57,774 nucleotides of DNA from Cerasibacillus terrae (lineage in GTDB: Bacteria > Bacillota > Bacilli > Bacillales > Amphibacillaceae). The stretch is taken from positions 1-57,774 of the forward strand of contig NZ_VDUW01000013.1 of NCBI RefSeq assembly GCF_008039555.1, written 5' to 3'. This document shows, one piece after another, positions 7,246-18,958 of the stretch (the stretch's first letter is position 1; each line of letters begins with the position of its first letter). The notes below the pieces were generated by a model, which was not told the DNA's origin, searched no databases, and worked only from the letters and a program-made list of their open reading frames with translations. The position numbers and the translations under genes were made by a program.

Positions 7246-7420
7246 ATCATTTTCCCTCCAATTTCAAGTTCGAATCATTTTGTTATTCCTATTTATAAAC
7301 ATAATTAGTTTCGGGGCTAATCATGGTATTAGAAATAAAACGCCATAAAAAATTATATAACAAAAGTGAAGATAATGTCAAGGTTTAAACAACTTTTCCA
7401 CGTGTTTTCTTTTTTTTTAT

Positions 7421-8170
7421 TCATTCTGCTCCATATATTACATTCCATAAATATAACCCTTGGGCTGGAGCTGTTTTTCCACTTTGTTGGCGGTCTTTTT
7501 TTGCCAAGATATCCGATATACTTGAAGGTTCTCGTTTTCCTTGACCAACCTCTAGTAATGTTCCTACTAAAATACGAACCATATGATATAAAAATCCATT
7601 ACCACGGAACGTAAAAATAACTTCTGAGCCATTCCTTTTACACGTTGCTTCATAAATCGTTCTTACTTTACTCCCTTTTGCCGTTGATCTTGCAGAAGAA
7701 AAGGATGTGAAATCATGTTTTCCCTCTAAATACTTGCATGCTTCTTCCATCTTTAGGACATTTAAATAGTAAGGGAATTGATATACATAATTTCTCCTAA
7801 ATGGGTTTAATTCCGCTTCATTTAAAACAATGTAGTGATACTCCTTCTCGAGTGCCGAGAAACGAGCGTGAAATGATGCGGGGGCTTTCTCTGCTTGTTT
7901 AATATAAATATCCTTCTTTAGGAGGGCATTTAGGGCTTTCTTCCAACTTTCTACATCTAACTGAAGGGGTGTCTCAAAATGGATAGTTTGGGCCACCGCA
8001 TGGACTCCTGCATCTGTTCTACCAGAAGGATATAGACGAATAGCTTGCCCTTTATGTATTTTTTGCAATGCCTTTTCTATTTCCCCTTGTACAGTCCGTT
8101 TATGGGGCTGAATTTGGAATCCAGAAAAGTTTGTCCCATCATAACTAATCGTACATTTTATCTTTTCCAT
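7421..8170 (-). CDS. truA: tRNA pseudouridine(38-40) synthase TruA
   Basis: The 249-residue enzyme turns U38-U40 in the anticodon stem of many tRNAs into pseudouridine. The catalytic Asp lies in YPSGRTDAGVHA, and the N-terminal KCTISYDGTNFSGFQ is typical. The frame extends upstream, but the start at 8170 is chosen because AAGGGG lies ten bases before it and because the length then fits the family (247 in B. subtilis). It begins 14 bases after the ecfT stop, so it is probably the last gene of the ecf transcript. Confidence 0.95.
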   Translation of the reverse strand: MEKIKCTISYDGTNFSGFQIQPHKRTVQGEIEKALQKIHKGQAIRLYPSGRTDAGVHAVAQTIHFETPLQLDVESWKKALNALLKKDIYIKQAEKAPASFHARFSALEKEYHYIVLNEAELNPFRRNYVYQFPYYLNVLKMEEACKYLEGKHDFTSFSSARSTAKGSKVRTIYEATCKRNGSEVIFTFRGNGFLYHMVRILVGTLLEVGQGKREPSSISDILAKKDRQQSGKTAPAQGLYLWNVIYGAE

Positions 8171-8184
8171 TGCCCACATGCCCC

Positions 8185-8988
8185 TTATCCATAATTTCTC
8201 GTTAAAAATAAACCAATGATCACACAAATAAATAATATATAAATCCAAATATCTAGTTTACTTATTTTCAACTCACGTAATTTCGTTCGCCCTTCTCCAC
8301 CTTGATATCCTCTTGCCTCCATTGCCATTGCTAACTCTTCTGCTCGCTTAAATGCACTGACAAAAAGCGGTACAAGTAATGGAATAACAGCTTTTAAACG
8401 TTCTTTAACAGGTCCTGTCCGAAAGTCGACACCTCTTGATGCTTGAGCTTTTGAAATTTTATCTGTCTCTTGCAGTAATGTTGGAATAAACCGTAGTGAA
8501 ATTGACATCATTAAAGCCAATTCATGAACAGGAAACTTAATTTTCTTTAATGGGTGAAGTATCTGTTCTACTGCATCTGTGATGGCAATTGGTGTTGTTG
8601 TCAGTGTAAGTAGGGATGTAATTAAAATAAGCAAGAAAAAGCGCATTGAAATAGCAATCCCTTGGATGACACCACCCGTGTAAATTTTAATAAAAGACCA
8701 CTCCAATAATAGTATCCCATCTTTATTAATAAAAAGATGTAAGAGAAAGGTGAATACGATTAAGAACCAGATAGGCATTAAGCCCTTCATTACAAAGCGA
8801 ATCGGCACTTTGGATGCAAACATGCTTAATAGGCCAAATAAGGTTAAAACAGCGTAGCTCCAAAATGAATTCGCAAAAAAAACGATAATTACAAAAAAGA
8901 AAATAATTGTAATTTTTGTCCGTGGGTCTAACCGATGAACAACTGAATTTCCAGGTACATATTGACCTATAATCAGCGTGTTATTCAT
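8185..8988 (-). CDS. ecfT: ECF transporter transmembrane protein EcfT
   Basis: The 267-residue membrane protein belongs to the CbiQ/EcfT family. It has several hydrophobic helices and two Ala-Arg-type coupling motifs that contact the ATPases: the segment [10 protein letters not shown] and the segment [10 protein letters not shown]. With EcfA1 and EcfA2 it forms the shared energising module that serves exchangeable vitamin-binding S components encoded elsewhere. The start overlaps the ecfA2 stop by four bases (ATGA), indicating coupled translation. Confidence 0.95.
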   Translation of the reverse strand: MNNTLIIGQYVPGNSVVHRLDPRTKITIIFFFVIIVFFANSFWSYAVLTLFGLLSMFASKVPIRFVMKGLMPIWFLIVFTFLLHLFINKDGILLLEWSFIKIYTGGVIQGIAISMRFFLLILITSLLTLTTTPIAITDAVEQILHPLKKIKFPVHELALMMSISLRFIPTLLQETDKISKAQASRGVDFRTGPVKERLKAVIPLLVPLFVSAFKRAEELAMAMEARGYQGGEGRTKLRELKISKLDIWIYILFICVIIGLFLTRNYG

Positions 8989-9854
8989 GGTGATTCAACT
9001 CCTCTTAAAACCTGTTGAATCTCTTTTGCTAACTGATCAGAAGTTTGCTTCTGGAACGGAATTTCTCGCTTAAATTTACGCGCAAACTTATCCAGAAACT
9101 GAATCATCTCAGGTGTGTCCAACTGTACTTTATTTAATGCCTCCACCTGTGTAAATACTTCTTCAGGTCGGCCTTCCATATATTTCTTTCCTTTATTTAG
9201 GATTATAATATGGTCCGCATATTTCACCGCATCTTCCATACTATGTGTGACTAATACAGTGGTCATGTTCTCCTTCTGATGCAAATGATAGAACATATCC
9301 ATTATTTCCTTTTGGCCTCGTGGATCTAAACCAGCTGTTGGTTCATCTAATACGAGAATACGTGGTTTCACTGCTAACACTCCAGCTATGGCCACTCGGC
9401 GCATTTGTCCACCACTTAAATCAAATGGTGATCGTTCTAGTAAATCTTCGGAAAGGCCTACCATTGGTATAATTTCTTGAATCCGCTTTTCTATTTCCCT
9501 ATCAGCCACACCAAAGTTCTGGGGACCAAAAGCAATATCTTTCGCGATTGTTTCTTCAAATAATTGGTGTTCTGGATATTGGAAAACAACACCAACTTGA
9601 CTTCGTAACTTCTTCATGTCTTTTGGTTTTTCTTTATTTGTGATACGGAAATCACCGATCATAACCTCTCCTTCAGTAGGAGCTGCTAATCCATTTAAAT
9701 GCTGAATTAATGTTGATTTACCTGAACCCGTATGACCAATAATGGCAACAAATGAACCGGATGGGATAGAAAAAGAAATATCATCAAGTGCTTGATGAGC
9801 AAATGGTGTGTTTTTTTGATAAATATAGCTCACATCTTTGAATGTAATGTCCAT
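8985..9854 (-). CDS. ecfA2: ECF transporter ATPase EcfA2
   Basis: The 289-residue ABC ATPase has Walker [10 protein letters not shown] at about residue 40, the Q-loop in [13 protein letters not shown], the signature LSGGQMRR, Walker [14 protein letters not shown] and the switch His in VTHSMEDA. The pair of ECF ATPases couples ATP hydrolysis to vitamin uptake through EcfT. The start overlaps the 3' end of ecfA1 by 25 bases, so translation is likely coupled. Confidence 0.95.
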   Translation of the reverse strand: MDITFKDVSYIYQKNTPFAHQALDDISFSIPSGSFVAIIGHTGSGKSTLIQHLNGLAAPTEGEVMIGDFRITNKEKPKDMKKLRSQVGVVFQYPEHQLFEETIAKDIAFGPQNFGVADREIEKRIQEIIPMVGLSEDLLERSPFDLSGGQMRRVAIAGVLAVKPRILVLDEPTAGLDPRGQKEIMDMFYHLHQKENMTTVLVTHSMEDAVKYADHIIILNKGKKYMEGRPEEVFTQVEALNKVQLDTPEMIQFLDKFARKFKREIPFQKQTSDQLAKEIQQVLRGVESP

Positions 9855-10669
9855 AGTTCCTCCAATAATTCTTCATGATTTAATGGTTCATTTTCTATTG
9901 GTATTTGACACTTTCGTAATTCATCTGCCATTATCGTTGTAAAGGGAACATCAAGGCCTATCTTCCGTAGCGCAGCACTTTCTGAAAATATTTCTTTCGG
10001 TGTAGCTTCTCTCCATATTTCCCCTTTGTTCATCACAATGACTCGCTCTGCTTGGACAACCTCATTTAAATCATGTGTAATCGTAATCAGTGATAAATCA
10101 TGCTCTTTTTGAATGGACTGAACCGTATCCATAATCTCTAGTCTCCCTCTTGGGTCAAGCATAGAAGTTGCTTCATCTAAAATAAGTACATGTGGTGATA
10201 TAGCTAATACACCAGCAATGGCAACTCGTTGCTTCTGCCCGCCAGATAGTCTATATGGTTCAGCTAAAAGGTAATCCTCCATACCCACAGCATGTAGGGA
10301 CTTACGAATTCGGTGAACCATGACTTCCCTAGGAAACCCTCGATTCTCCATACCGAAAGCAACATCATCTTGCACGGTTGTTCCGACAAATTGATTATCC
10401 GGATTTTGAAAAACCATACCTACATCTCGGCGAATATTCCAAACTGTTTCTTCGTTAACAGCCTGTCCATCAATTAAAATTTCCCCTTCTTGAGGAAACA
10501 AAAGACCGTTCATTAATTTTGCAATGGTAGATTTACCAGACCCATTATGACCGATAATTGCAACCCATTCATTATCATATATATCAAATGAAACGTTCTT
10601 CAATACCCAAGGACCCTCATCTGTGTACCTGAAGGACACATTTCTAAACTCTATTAACTTCTTTTTCAT
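9830..10669 (-). CDS. ecfA1: ECF transporter ATPase EcfA1
   Basis: The 279-residue ABC ATPase has Walker [11 protein letters not shown]-loop [11 protein letters not shown], signature LSGGQKQR, Walker [14 protein letters not shown] and switch His in ITHDLNEV. The frame opens further upstream (10720), but GGGGAGGA lies nine bases before ATG 10669 and B. subtilis EcfA1 has nearly the same length (281). It is the first gene of ecfA1-ecfA2-ecfT-truA, separated from rplQ by a terminator-like hairpin, so it may be read by its own promoter or by readthrough. Confidence 0.95.
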   Translation of the reverse strand: MKKKLIEFRNVSFRYTDEGPWVLKNVSFDIYDNEWVAIIGHNGSGKSTIAKLMNGLLFPQEGEILIDGQAVNEETVWNIRRDVGMVFQNPDNQFVGTTVQDDVAFGMENRGFPREVMVHRIRKSLHAVGMEDYLLAEPYRLSGGQKQRVAIAGVLAISPHVLILDEATSMLDPRGRLEIMDTVQSIQKEHDLSLITITHDLNEVVQAERVIVMNKGEIWREATPKEIFSESAALRKIGLDVPFTTIMADELRKCQIPIENEPLNHEELLEELWTLHSKM

Positions 10670-10763
10670 CCCTATTCTTCCTCCCCTAAAACCTTCGCTC
10701 AACTGCTTGGGCATTTTCACATTTTTTGGATATCTTAATCAATCATACCATCATTTTTCATGC

Positions 10764-10810
10764 AAAAAAAGGGCCTGGATTCACCTCATGAAAGAGATTC
10801 AGTCCTGCCC
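10764..10810 (-). terminator. Terminator-like hairpin after rplQ
   Basis: On the minus strand a GGGC...GCCC hairpin with imperfect inner pairing (arms about 10796-10810 and 10771-10784) is followed by seven T (10770-10764). It lies 18 bases past the rplQ stop and marks the probable end of the alpha-operon transcript. Confidence 0.65.
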
Positions 10811-10827
10811 TTAGCTTGTATGGTTCG

Positions 10828-11181
10828 TTACACAAGTTCAATAATCGCACTTTTGGCTCCGTCACCTTGACGAGTACCCAATTTAAGTATGCGAGTATAT
10901 CCACCTTGTCGTTCTTCGTAACGTGGTGCGATATCATCAAAAAGTTTTTGAATAACTTTTTTATCTTCATCATTTGTTTTATTGTAAAGAAAAGCTGCTG
11001 CTTGACGACGGGCATGTAGATCGCCACGTTTACCAAGCGTAATCATTTTCTCTACTACTTTTTTTAGTTCCTTCGCTTTTGCTTCTGTTGTTTCAATACG
11101 TTCGTGAAGAATTAAATCAGATGCAAGGTTGCGAAGTAATGCCATACGTGCGTCTGTAGTACGACCTAGCTTTCTTGGCAT
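10828..11181 (-). CDS. rplQ: 50S ribosomal protein L17
   Basis: The 117-residue protein is close to the 120 of B. subtilis and begins [23 protein letters not shown], a diagnostic stretch. It ends in a typical [14 protein letters not shown]. It sits near the polypeptide exit tunnel. It follows rpoA by about 160 bases, as the last gene of the alpha operon. ATG 11181 has GGAGGGA just upstream. Confidence 0.97.
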   Translation of the reverse strand: MPRKLGRTTDARMALLRNLASDLILHERIETTEAKAKELKKVVEKMITLGKRGDLHARRQAAAFLYNKTNDEDKKVIQKLFDDIAPRYEERQGGYTRILKLGTRQGDGAKSAIIELV

Positions 11182-11344
11182 GGAAAGTCCCTCCCTTATT
11201 TAAATGTAATTGCTCAAAAAGTAGTAGATTGACAACATAATTTCTCGTATCTACCTTACAATTAAAAGGGAATTATATTACCAGAACTACATTAGTAATC
11301 CATTACTCTTTTTGAACAAACTTTTTCTAATGATGTCGTCCGTA

Positions 11345-12289
11345 TTAGTCATCTTTACGCAAACCTAAATTTAAATCTGCTAATTTAGATTTAACTTCAT
11401 CTAGTGATTTTCGCCCTAAATTCCGAACTTTCATCATATCTTCTTCAGATTTTGTTGTAAGCTCTTGTACAGTATTAATACCCGCACGCTTTAAGCAGTT
11501 ATATGACCTTACAGATAAGTCAAGTTCCTCAACAGTCATCTCCATGACCTTTTCTTTCTGATCTTCTTCTTTTTCAACCATAATTTCTGCTGTTTGAGCT
11601 TCTTCTGTTAAACCAACAAATATGTTAAGATGTTCTGTTAGGATTTTAGCACCAAGGGAAACAGCTTCCTCTGGTCGAATGCTTCCATCTGTCCAAACAT
11701 CTAGAGTTAATTTGTCATAGTTTGCACTTTGACCTACTCGGGTGTTCTCAACTTGATAGTTAGCACGTGAAACGGGCGTAAATATCGAATCAATTGGAAC
11801 AACTCCAATTGGTAAGTCATCCTTTTTATTTTCCTCTGCAGGACGATAACCCCGGCCACGTTCCGCAGACAACTTCATATGCAAGTTGCCTTTTTCATTG
11901 AGTGTTGCTATATGGAGATCAGGATTCAATACTTCTACATCACTATCATAAATCAAGTCTGCAGCGGTAACTGTCCCCTCTCCTTGCACATCTATTTCCA
12001 ATGTTTTTACTTCATCGGAATAAATTTTTAGAGCTAGATTTTTTAAATTTAAAACAATCGTTGTCACATCTTCAACAACTCCATCGATTGTTGAAAATTC
12101 ATGTAGAGCTCCATCGATTTGAACTGATGTAACAGCAGCTCCTGGAAGTGAGGATAGTAGGATACGACGCAAGGAGTTTCCTAATGTAGTACCATATCCA
12201 CGTTCAAGCGGTTCAACAACGAACTTCCCAAAAGTAGCATCCTCGCTGATCTCTACCGTTTCTATCTTCGGCTTTTCAATTTCGATCAT
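11345..12289 (-). CDS. rpoA: RNA polymerase alpha subunit
   Basis: The 314-residue product has exactly the length of B. subtilis RpoA. The N-terminal domain (about 1-230; [28 protein letters not shown]) dimerises and holds beta and beta'. The C-terminal domain (about 245-314; [39 protein letters not shown]) binds UP elements and activators such as Spx. The frame opens at 12334, but ATG 12289 follows AAGGAGGGG and gives the right length. A 211-base leader with a perfect hairpin separates it from rpsK. Confidence 0.98.
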   Translation of the reverse strand: MIEIEKPKIETVEISEDATFGKFVVEPLERGYGTTLGNSLRRILLSSLPGAAVTSVQIDGALHEFSTIDGVVEDVTTIVLNLKNLALKIYSDEVKTLEIDVQGEGTVTAADLIYDSDVEVLNPDLHIATLNEKGNLHMKLSAERGRGYRPAEENKKDDLPIGVVPIDSIFTPVSRANYQVENTRVGQSANYDKLTLDVWTDGSIRPEEAVSLGAKILTEHLNIFVGLTEEAQTAEIMVEKEEDQKEKVMEMTVEELDLSVRSYNCLKRAGINTVQELTTKSEEDMMKVRNLGRKSLDEVKSKLADLNLGLRKDD

Positions 12290-12323
12290 TCCTAAAAACC
12301 CCTCCTTAAAAACGTCGAAACCC

Positions 12324-12346
12324 CGGTTAAACACAATGTTTAACCG
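12324..12346. repeat. Perfect hairpin in the rpsK-rpoA gap
   Basis: CGGTTAAACA (12324-12333) pairs perfectly with TGTTTAACCG (12337-12346) across a three-base loop. It lies about 35 bases upstream of the rpoA start. No T-run follows on the minus strand, so it is more likely an RNA processing, stability or regulatory structure than a terminator. Confidence 0.5.
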
Positions 12347-12500
12347 AAATTCCCCAAATAGGCAGTTTACGTCTCTGCGCTATTAGTTTCCGTACATATT
12401 GTCTATGCGATGTTGTTTAATAGGTCCATGTTAAAAATTTCTATCTTTAGCCATCATAACCCATTATTGACAGGCTGACAAATTCTATACGCTCTAATAC

Positions 12501-12893
<393 letters not shown>

Positions 12894-12925
12894 TTGCTAA
12901 CTTTCCTCCTTTACGTACTTATTTT

Positions 12926-13279
12926 TTATCTAATTGATTGACGTGGTCCTTTACGAGTACGAGCATTGTTTTTTGTGCTTTGTCCACGTACAGGAAGTCC
13001 CCGGCGATGACGCATACCTCTATATGAGCCAATTTCAATTAAACGTTTAATGTTTAATGATTTTTCACGACGAAGATCCCCTTCAATCGTATACTCGTTT
13101 ACCGCCTGGCGAATTTTACCAAGTTCTTCTTCTGTTAAGTCACGAACACGTGTATCTTCAGAAACGCCTGCTTCTTGGAGAATGTTTTGTGCTGTTGACT
13201 TACCAATTCCATAAATATATGTTAATGAAATAACAATACGTTTATCACGTGGAATATCAATACCTGCTATACGAGCCAT
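12926..13279 (-). CDS. rpsM: 30S ribosomal protein S13, shortened C-terminus
   Basis: The start ATG 13279 gives [14 protein letters not shown], as in all Bacillaceae; the frame opens slightly earlier. The product is 117 residues, against 121 in B. subtilis. It keeps [21 protein letters not shown] but ends RQSIR, while relatives end with a basic tail of the ANKKK type. Just after the stop, the next frame reads Asp-Lys-Lys-stop, so a small deletion near 12930 may have removed the tail. S13 contacts the P-site tRNA and bridges to the 50S subunit; the tail itself is not essential in E. coli. Confidence 0.95.
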   Translation of the reverse strand: MARIAGIDIPRDKRIVISLTYIYGIGKSTAQNILQEAGVSEDTRVRDLTEEELGKIRQAVNEYTIEGDLRREKSLNIKRLIEIGSYRGMRHRRGLPVRGQSTKNNARTRKGPRQSIR

Positions 13280-13303
13280 TTTTAGATTGCACCTCCTCAA
13301 ATT

Positions 13304-13432
<129 letters not shown>

Positions 13433-13452
13433 TTATATCGGAGCTTGTGCAC

Positions 13453-13671
13453 TTATTTATAACGATACGTAATTCGTCCTTTAGTCAAATCATACGGTGA
13501 AAGTTCTACAGTCACTTTATCACCTGGTAAGATACGAATGAAGTGCATACGAATTTTACCAGAAACATGTGCCAAAACGGTATGACCATTTTCTAACTCC
13601 ACATTAAACATAGCATTCGGTAATGTTTCTTTAACAGTACCTTCTACTTCAATAACGTCTTCTTTTGCCAT
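13453..13671 (-). CDS. infA: Translation initiation factor IF-1
   Basis: The 72-residue protein is a single S1-type OB fold with the family sequence [21 protein letters not shown] at the start and GRITYRYK at the end. It binds the A site of the 30S subunit during initiation. It is located 35 bases before rpmJ, the standard order in Bacillaceae. Confidence 0.97.
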   Translation of the reverse strand: MAKEDVIEVEGTVKETLPNAMFNVELENGHTVLAHVSGKIRMHFIRILPGDKVTVELSPYDLTKGRITYRYK

Positions 13672-13689
13672 CGTGTTGATCTCCCTTCT

Positions 13690-13986
13690 TTAATCAGTCA
13701 CAATCTCACTTACAAATTTATCTAAAGCAAATCGTAATTTTCCATTTGTGACACGACCAGTTTCTAGAAGGCTGTTTTGGACTTCCGGAGAGACGTAATC
13801 GATTAATTCGACATGACTCCGATTTTTCTTCTTCGGAGAGTCATATTTGCGTTTTTCTCCATCAGCAAGTAATACAAATCGATCATCAATCGTTTTTAAT
13901 ATGATTGCATATTGACCTGCTTCACGTCCTTGCAGAATACGGACAACTTGACCTATTCGCGGAATACCATCCACTTCGCTCAACAA
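13690..13986 (-). CDS. KOW-domain RNA-binding protein, L14e-like (YbzG family)
   Basis: The 98-residue protein has an N-terminal KOW motif (RIGQVVRILQGREAGQYAIILKTIDDRFVLLADGEKRK), as in the small L14e/L27e-like proteins found between map and infA in bacilli (YbzG in B. subtilis). It probably binds rRNA. The start is one of two successive TTG codons, preceded by AAGGTGATC; the first (13986) is given. It lies directly upstream of infA, but the map gene usually found between it and adk is missing. Confidence 0.8.
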   Translation of the reverse strand: MLSEVDGIPRIGQVVRILQGREAGQYAIILKTIDDRFVLLADGEKRKYDSPKKKNRSHVELIDYVSPEVQNSLLETGRVTNGKLRFALDKFVSEIVTD

Positions 13987-14122
13987 CGATCACCTTCATT
14001 TAGGTTTTTTAATGTTTTGTAACACCTATACGATTTACTGCGAGTTGTGTGTCACGTTTATCATTGATAACACTTCGACATTCATTATATATTATCAAAT
14101 AAAGATTTACATTCTATCCTTA

Positions 14123-14791
<669 letters not shown>

Positions 14792-14794
14792 TTA

Positions 14795-16084
14795 TTACCT
14801 GATAAAACCTCTGTAATGACGTTTAACTAACTGGCTTTCAAGCTGTTTCATTGTTTGAAGTGCTACCCCTACAACAATAAGTAGACTTGTTCCACCAATT
14901 TGAATACCGGATGGAAGTCCTGCCAATCCACCTAATAAAATAGGAAGAACAGAAACTGCTGCTAAGAAAATAGCCCCAACAAATGTCAAACGATTCATTA
15001 CTCGAGTTAAATATGTCTCTGTATTTTTACCAGGTCGAATTCCTGGAATATATCCACCTTGCTTTTGTAAATTCTCTGCCATTTGTTCAGGATTTACTTG
15101 AACAAATGTATAGAAATACGTAAAGGCAATAATTAATGCTACATAAATAACCATACCTGCAGGTTGTGTATAATCAAAGACATATTCAATTACTCCTGCA
15201 ACCTTTCCTTCAAAAAATCCTGCTACCGTTCGTGGTGCAATAATGAAGGCTATTGCAAAGATAACCGGAATAACTCCTGCAGCATTTACTTTAAGTGGTA
15301 AATGTGTAGAATGGCCACCCACTGGTGAGCGATTTACCAGTTTTTTCGCATATTGTATCGGTATTTTACGTAATGCCTGTTGGATGAAAATGACACCGAC
15401 TGTAACAGCAATAACAACCAAGACAATCAGTGCAACTGTTACAATGTTTAAAAATAATTCATCACCAGGATTATCAAAATACTGAATATATAACTGTTTT
15501 ACTCCATCTGGTACAGCAGCAACAATCCCAGCAAAGATAAGTATGGAAATCCCATTACCTACCCCATGTGCGGTTATTTGTTCCCCTAACCACATCAGAA
15601 ATGTCGTTCCTGCAGTTAATACTAAAGCAATAACAACGAATTTTAAAACACCTGGATTAGCAATCAATAAACCCCCAGCCATTGTGTTAAAGCCAATGGA
15701 CATTGCAATAGCTTGAACAAATGCCAGCACAACTGTTCCATACCTAGTAACCTGTGCTAGTTTTTTACGTCCAGCTTCTCCTTGGTCTTTCCACTCTGTA
15801 AACTTAGGGACAACATCCATTTGAAGGAGTTGCATAATAATTGATGCTGTAATATAAGGCATAATCCCCATTGCAAAGATCGAGAAATTTTGCAATGCCC
15901 CACCACCAAATGTATTTAAAAATCCAAAGACATTTTGCTGGTTCATAAAATCAATAGCCTGCTTATCTGTAAATGGTACAGGAATAAATGTACCCAGACG
16001 GAATACAACAAGCATAAGCAGGGTGAAGATAATTTTCCGTCTAATGTCACCCACGCGCATAAAATTGGAGATTGTGCGAAACAT
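14795..16084 (-). CDS. secY: Protein translocase subunit SecY
   Basis: The 429-residue membrane protein has the ten helices of the SecYEG channel and family signatures such as VFRLGTFIPVPF, MGIMPYITASIIMQLL and the C-terminal cytoplasmic loop GIRPGKNTETYL. Its start overlaps the rplO stop by one base (TAATG), indicating coupled translation. Its partner SecE is encoded at 42553 in this window. Confidence 0.98.
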   Translation of the reverse strand: MFRTISNFMRVGDIRRKIIFTLLMLVVFRLGTFIPVPFTDKQAIDFMNQQNVFGFLNTFGGGALQNFSIFAMGIMPYITASIIMQLLQMDVVPKFTEWKDQGEAGRKKLAQVTRYGTVVLAFVQAIAMSIGFNTMAGGLLIANPGVLKFVVIALVLTAGTTFLMWLGEQITAHGVGNGISILIFAGIVAAVPDGVKQLYIQYFDNPGDELFLNIVTVALIVLVVIAVTVGVIFIQQALRKIPIQYAKKLVNRSPVGGHSTHLPLKVNAAGVIPVIFAIAFIIAPRTVAGFFEGKVAGVIEYVFDYTQPAGMVIYVALIIAFTYFYTFVQVNPEQMAENLQKQGGYIPGIRPGKNTETYLTRVMNRLTFVGAIFLAAVSVLPILLGGLAGLPSGIQIGGTSLLIVVGVALQTMKQLESQLVKRHYRGFIR

Positions 16085-16524
16085 TAAATCACCTCTGCCT
16101 TACCGCCCGCTGCCTCAATTGCTTCTTTAGCTGAAGCTGAGAACTTGTGAGCTTTTACAGTATATTGATTTTCAAGTGTTCCATTACCTAAAATTTTAAT
16201 ACCTGATTTTAGGTTATTCACGATACCTTCTTGAAGTAAGAGCTCTGGTGTGATTTCTGTACCATCTTTAAATAGATTTAATGTACTTAAGTTTACAATC
16301 GCATATTCTTTACGATTGATATTTGTAAATCCACGTTTTGGAAGGCGTTGGAATAATGGAGTTTGACCACCTTCAAAACCTGGGCGTAATAGTCCACCAC
16401 TACGCGCCTTCTGTCCTTTATGACCTTTTCCTGATGTTTTACCATTTCCTGAAGCCATACCACGTCCAACGCGATTACGTTTTTTACGAGATCCTTGTTC
16501 TGGTTTCAATTCATGAAGTTTCAT
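16084..16524 (-). CDS. rplO: 50S ribosomal protein L15
   Basis: The 146-residue protein (same length as in B. subtilis) starts [22 protein letters not shown] and has the glycine-rich [24 protein letters not shown] stretch that threads into 23S rRNA. It lies 31 bases after rpmD and overlaps secY by one base. Confidence 0.97.
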   Translation of the reverse strand: MKLHELKPEQGSRKKRNRVGRGMASGNGKTSGKGHKGQKARSGGLLRPGFEGGQTPLFQRLPKRGFTNINRKEYAIVNLSTLNLFKDGTEITPELLLQEGIVNNLKSGIKILGNGTLENQYTVKAHKFSASAKEAIEAAGGKAEVI

Positions 16525-16555
16525 TCGAGCACCTCCTCTTTACGCTAAATATTTA

Positions 16556-16738
16556 TTAAATTTCTTCTACTGTTACAAGGTGAGACACTTTGTTGATCAT
16601 TCCACGAACAGATGGTGTGTCATCTCTTTCAACAGATTGATATACTTTTTTCAAACCAAGTGCTTCAATTGTTTGTAACTGTCCTTTTTGAGCACCAATA
16701 ACACTGCGTTTGAGGGTGATTTTAATTTTATTGGACAT
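16556..16738 (-). CDS. rpmD: 50S ribosomal protein L30
   Basis: The 60-residue protein is the normal size and has [29 protein letters not shown], diagnostic of L30. It lies 14 bases after rpsE in the spc operon. ATG 16738 has GGGAGG upstream. Confidence 0.96.
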   Translation of the reverse strand: MSNKIKITLKRSVIGAQKGQLQTIEALGLKKVYQSVERDDTPSVRGMINKVSHLVTVEEI

Positions 16739-16752
16739 GTGGCTTCCCTCCC

Positions 16753-17256
16753 TTATCCTAACAGTTCTTCTACAGATTTACCGCGTAGTTTTGCTACATC
16801 TTCCGCACGTTTTAGGCTCGCTAAACCGTTAATAGTAGCACGAACAACGTTAATCGGTGTATTTGAACCTAGGGATTTTGTTAAAATGTCACCAATTCCT
16901 GCTAGCTCAAGAACCGCACGAACCGGTCCACCTGAAATAACTCCTGTACCTTCAGCAGCTGGCTTCATTAATACATTACCAGAACCAAATTGACCGTGAA
17001 TTTCATGTGGAATAGTTGTTCCAACAATAGGTACTTTAACTAAATTTTTCTTCGCATCTTCAATTGCTTTCTTAATAGCATCTGGTACTTCTAATGCTTT
17101 TCCAGTACCAAAACCTACGTGGCCATTTTTATCGCCAACAACAACTAATGCTGTGAAACGAAAATTACGTCCACCTTTTACTACTTTTGCTACACGATTG
17201 ACCGTTACAACACGTTCTTCGAGTTCTATTTTATTTGAATCAATGCTTTTACGCAT
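16753..17256 (-). CDS. rpsE: 30S ribosomal protein S5
   Basis: The 167-residue protein (166 in B. subtilis) has the N-terminal double-stranded RNA-binding segment [31 protein letters not shown] and the C-terminal segment [22 protein letters not shown]. It lines the mRNA entry tunnel and matters for decoding accuracy; the spectinomycin loop around [11 protein letters not shown] looks wild-type. It follows rplR by 23 bases. Confidence 0.97.
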   Translation of the reverse strand: MRKSIDSNKIELEERVVTVNRVAKVVKGGRNFRFTALVVVGDKNGHVGFGTGKALEVPDAIKKAIEDAKKNLVKVPIVGTTIPHEIHGQFGSGNVLMKPAAEGTGVISGGPVRAVLELAGIGDILTKSLGSNTPINVVRATINGLASLKRAEDVAKLRGKSVEELLG

Positions 17257-17279
17257 CTATAGGTACCCTCCTTTATCAA

Positions 17280-17642
17280 TTAAAATTCAAGACCTGCTTC
17301 TCGAGCAGCCTCTGCTAAAGCTTTTATACGCCCATGAAAAAGGTAACCACCGCGGTCAAATACTACTGATTTATATCCTTTTTCTTGAGCACGTTTTGCG
17401 ACCAACTCTCCAACTTGCTTGGCAGCTTCTACTGAGCTCGTTGAATCAAGTGATAGCTCTTTATCTACAGTTGATGCTTCTACTAAAGTTTTTCCTTCTG
17501 TATCATCAATCAACTGTGCGTAGATATGTTTATTGGAACGAAACACGTTTAAACGTGGTTGTTGTTCTGTACCTGACAATGTACGACGAACACGTGCATG
17601 TCTTCTTTTGCGTGTTACGTTTTTGCTAGTTTTAGTGATCAT
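17280..17642 (-). CDS. rplR: 50S ribosomal protein L18
   Basis: The start ATG 17642 gives 120 residues ([24 protein letters not shown]), as in B. subtilis; the in-frame GTG three codons earlier overlaps the GGAG ribosome binding site. L18 binds 5S rRNA with L5. The C-terminal [25 protein letters not shown] is diagnostic. Confidence 0.97.
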   Translation of the reverse strand: MITKTSKNVTRKRRHARVRRTLSGTEQQPRLNVFRSNKHIYAQLIDDTEGKTLVEASTVDKELSLDSTSSVEAAKQVGELVAKRAQEKGYKSVVFDRGGYLFHGRIKALAEAAREAGLEF

Positions 17643-17672
17643 TAACGTCACTCCTTTCTGCTCTTACCAACG

Positions 17673-18209
17673 TTATTTAGCAGTCTTTCCTTCTTTACGT
17701 TGCACATATTCACCAACATATTTAATACCTTTTCCTTTATAAGGTTCAGGTGGTCTGATTGCACGAATATTAGCGGCAAGTGCACCTACTGCTTCTTTGT
17801 CAATACCTTTAACAATAATGTGCGTGTTTTTAGGTACATCCACTTCGATACCGTCTTGTGGTTCGATTTCTACAGGATGTGAATATCCTGCATTAATAAT
17901 AACTTTATTTCCCTGCTTTTGAGCACGATAACCAACACCAGTAATTTCTAATTCTTTTTGATATCCTTTAGAAACACCTTCCACCATATTAGCAATGATG
18001 CTGCGTGTTGTTCCGTGTAGGGAACAATTCTCTTTTGAGTCACTAGGACGTTCAACGAAGAGAGTGTTGTCTTCTATTTTAACGTTCATCTTTTCACTGA
18101 TTGTTTTTGTTAATTCACCTTTTGGCCCTTTTACTTGAACATTATTTCCGTTAAGTGTAACTTCTACACCTTCTGGAAGCTTAATTGGGCTTAATCCTGT
18201 ACGAGACAT
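17673..18209 (-). CDS. rplF: 50S ribosomal protein L6
   Basis: The 178-residue protein starts [17 protein letters not shown] at ATG 18209. Its two related beta-alpha domains are visible, ending with the [19 protein letters not shown] stretch (here [20 protein letters not shown]) that is strongly conserved. It sits near the factor-binding site of the 50S subunit. It is 31 bases before rplR. Confidence 0.97.
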   Translation of the reverse strand: MSRTGLSPIKLPEGVEVTLNGNNVQVKGPKGELTKTISEKMNVKIEDNTLFVERPSDSKENCSLHGTTRSIIANMVEGVSKGYQKELEITGVGYRAQKQGNKVIINAGYSHPVEIEPQDGIEVDVPKNTHIIVKGIDKEAVGALAANIRAIRPPEPYKGKGIKYVGEYVQRKEGKTAK

Positions 18210-18238
18210 TACTTGCACCTCCTCAACCTAATTATTCC

Positions 18239-18637
18239 TTACCAAACATATGCAAGAACTTCGCCACCAACAGCTTGTGCGCGAGCTTCTTTATCAGATA
18301 GTACACCTTTTGATGTTGATACGATTGCAATGCCAAGTCCGTTTAATACACGAGGTACTTCTGTTGCTTTTGCATATACACGAAGTCCTGGCTTACTGAT
18401 TCTTCTTAGACCTGTAATGACACGTTCTTCACTCGGTCCGTATTTTAGAAAAATACGAAGAATACCTTGTTTGTTATCTTCTACATATTCGTAGTCTCGA
18501 ACGAAACCTTCTCGTTTAAGAATATCAGCAATTTCCTTTTTCATTTTAGAAGCAGGAAGCTCTAATTTATCATGTTTTACTGAGCTCGCATTACGAATAC
18601 GAGTTAACATATCAGCAATTGGATCTGTCATAACCAT
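18239..18637 (-). CDS. rpsH: 30S ribosomal protein S8
   Basis: The 132-residue protein (132 in B. subtilis) begins [17 protein letters not shown] and ends GGEVLAYVW, both conserved. GGAGGT lies eight bases before ATG 18637. S8 binds helix 21 of 16S rRNA; in E. coli it also represses the spc operon, but no leader of that kind can be assigned here. Confidence 0.97.
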   Translation of the reverse strand: MVMTDPIADMLTRIRNASSVKHDKLELPASKMKKEIADILKREGFVRDYEYVEDNKQGILRIFLKYGPSEERVITGLRRISKPGLRVYAKATEVPRVLNGLGIAIVSTSKGVLSDKEARAQAVGGEVLAYVW

Positions 18638-18666
18638 TACTCATTACCTCCTTTTCTAACCGGGGT

Positions 18667-18864
<198 letters not shown>

Positions 18865-18958
18865 TTATTTAGCTCTCAAAACGGGGTCGAAATATACCAT
18901 ATTAGATAACAAAATTTGATTATCTATCACTTGTTTTATATCCGAACAATTATAGGAT

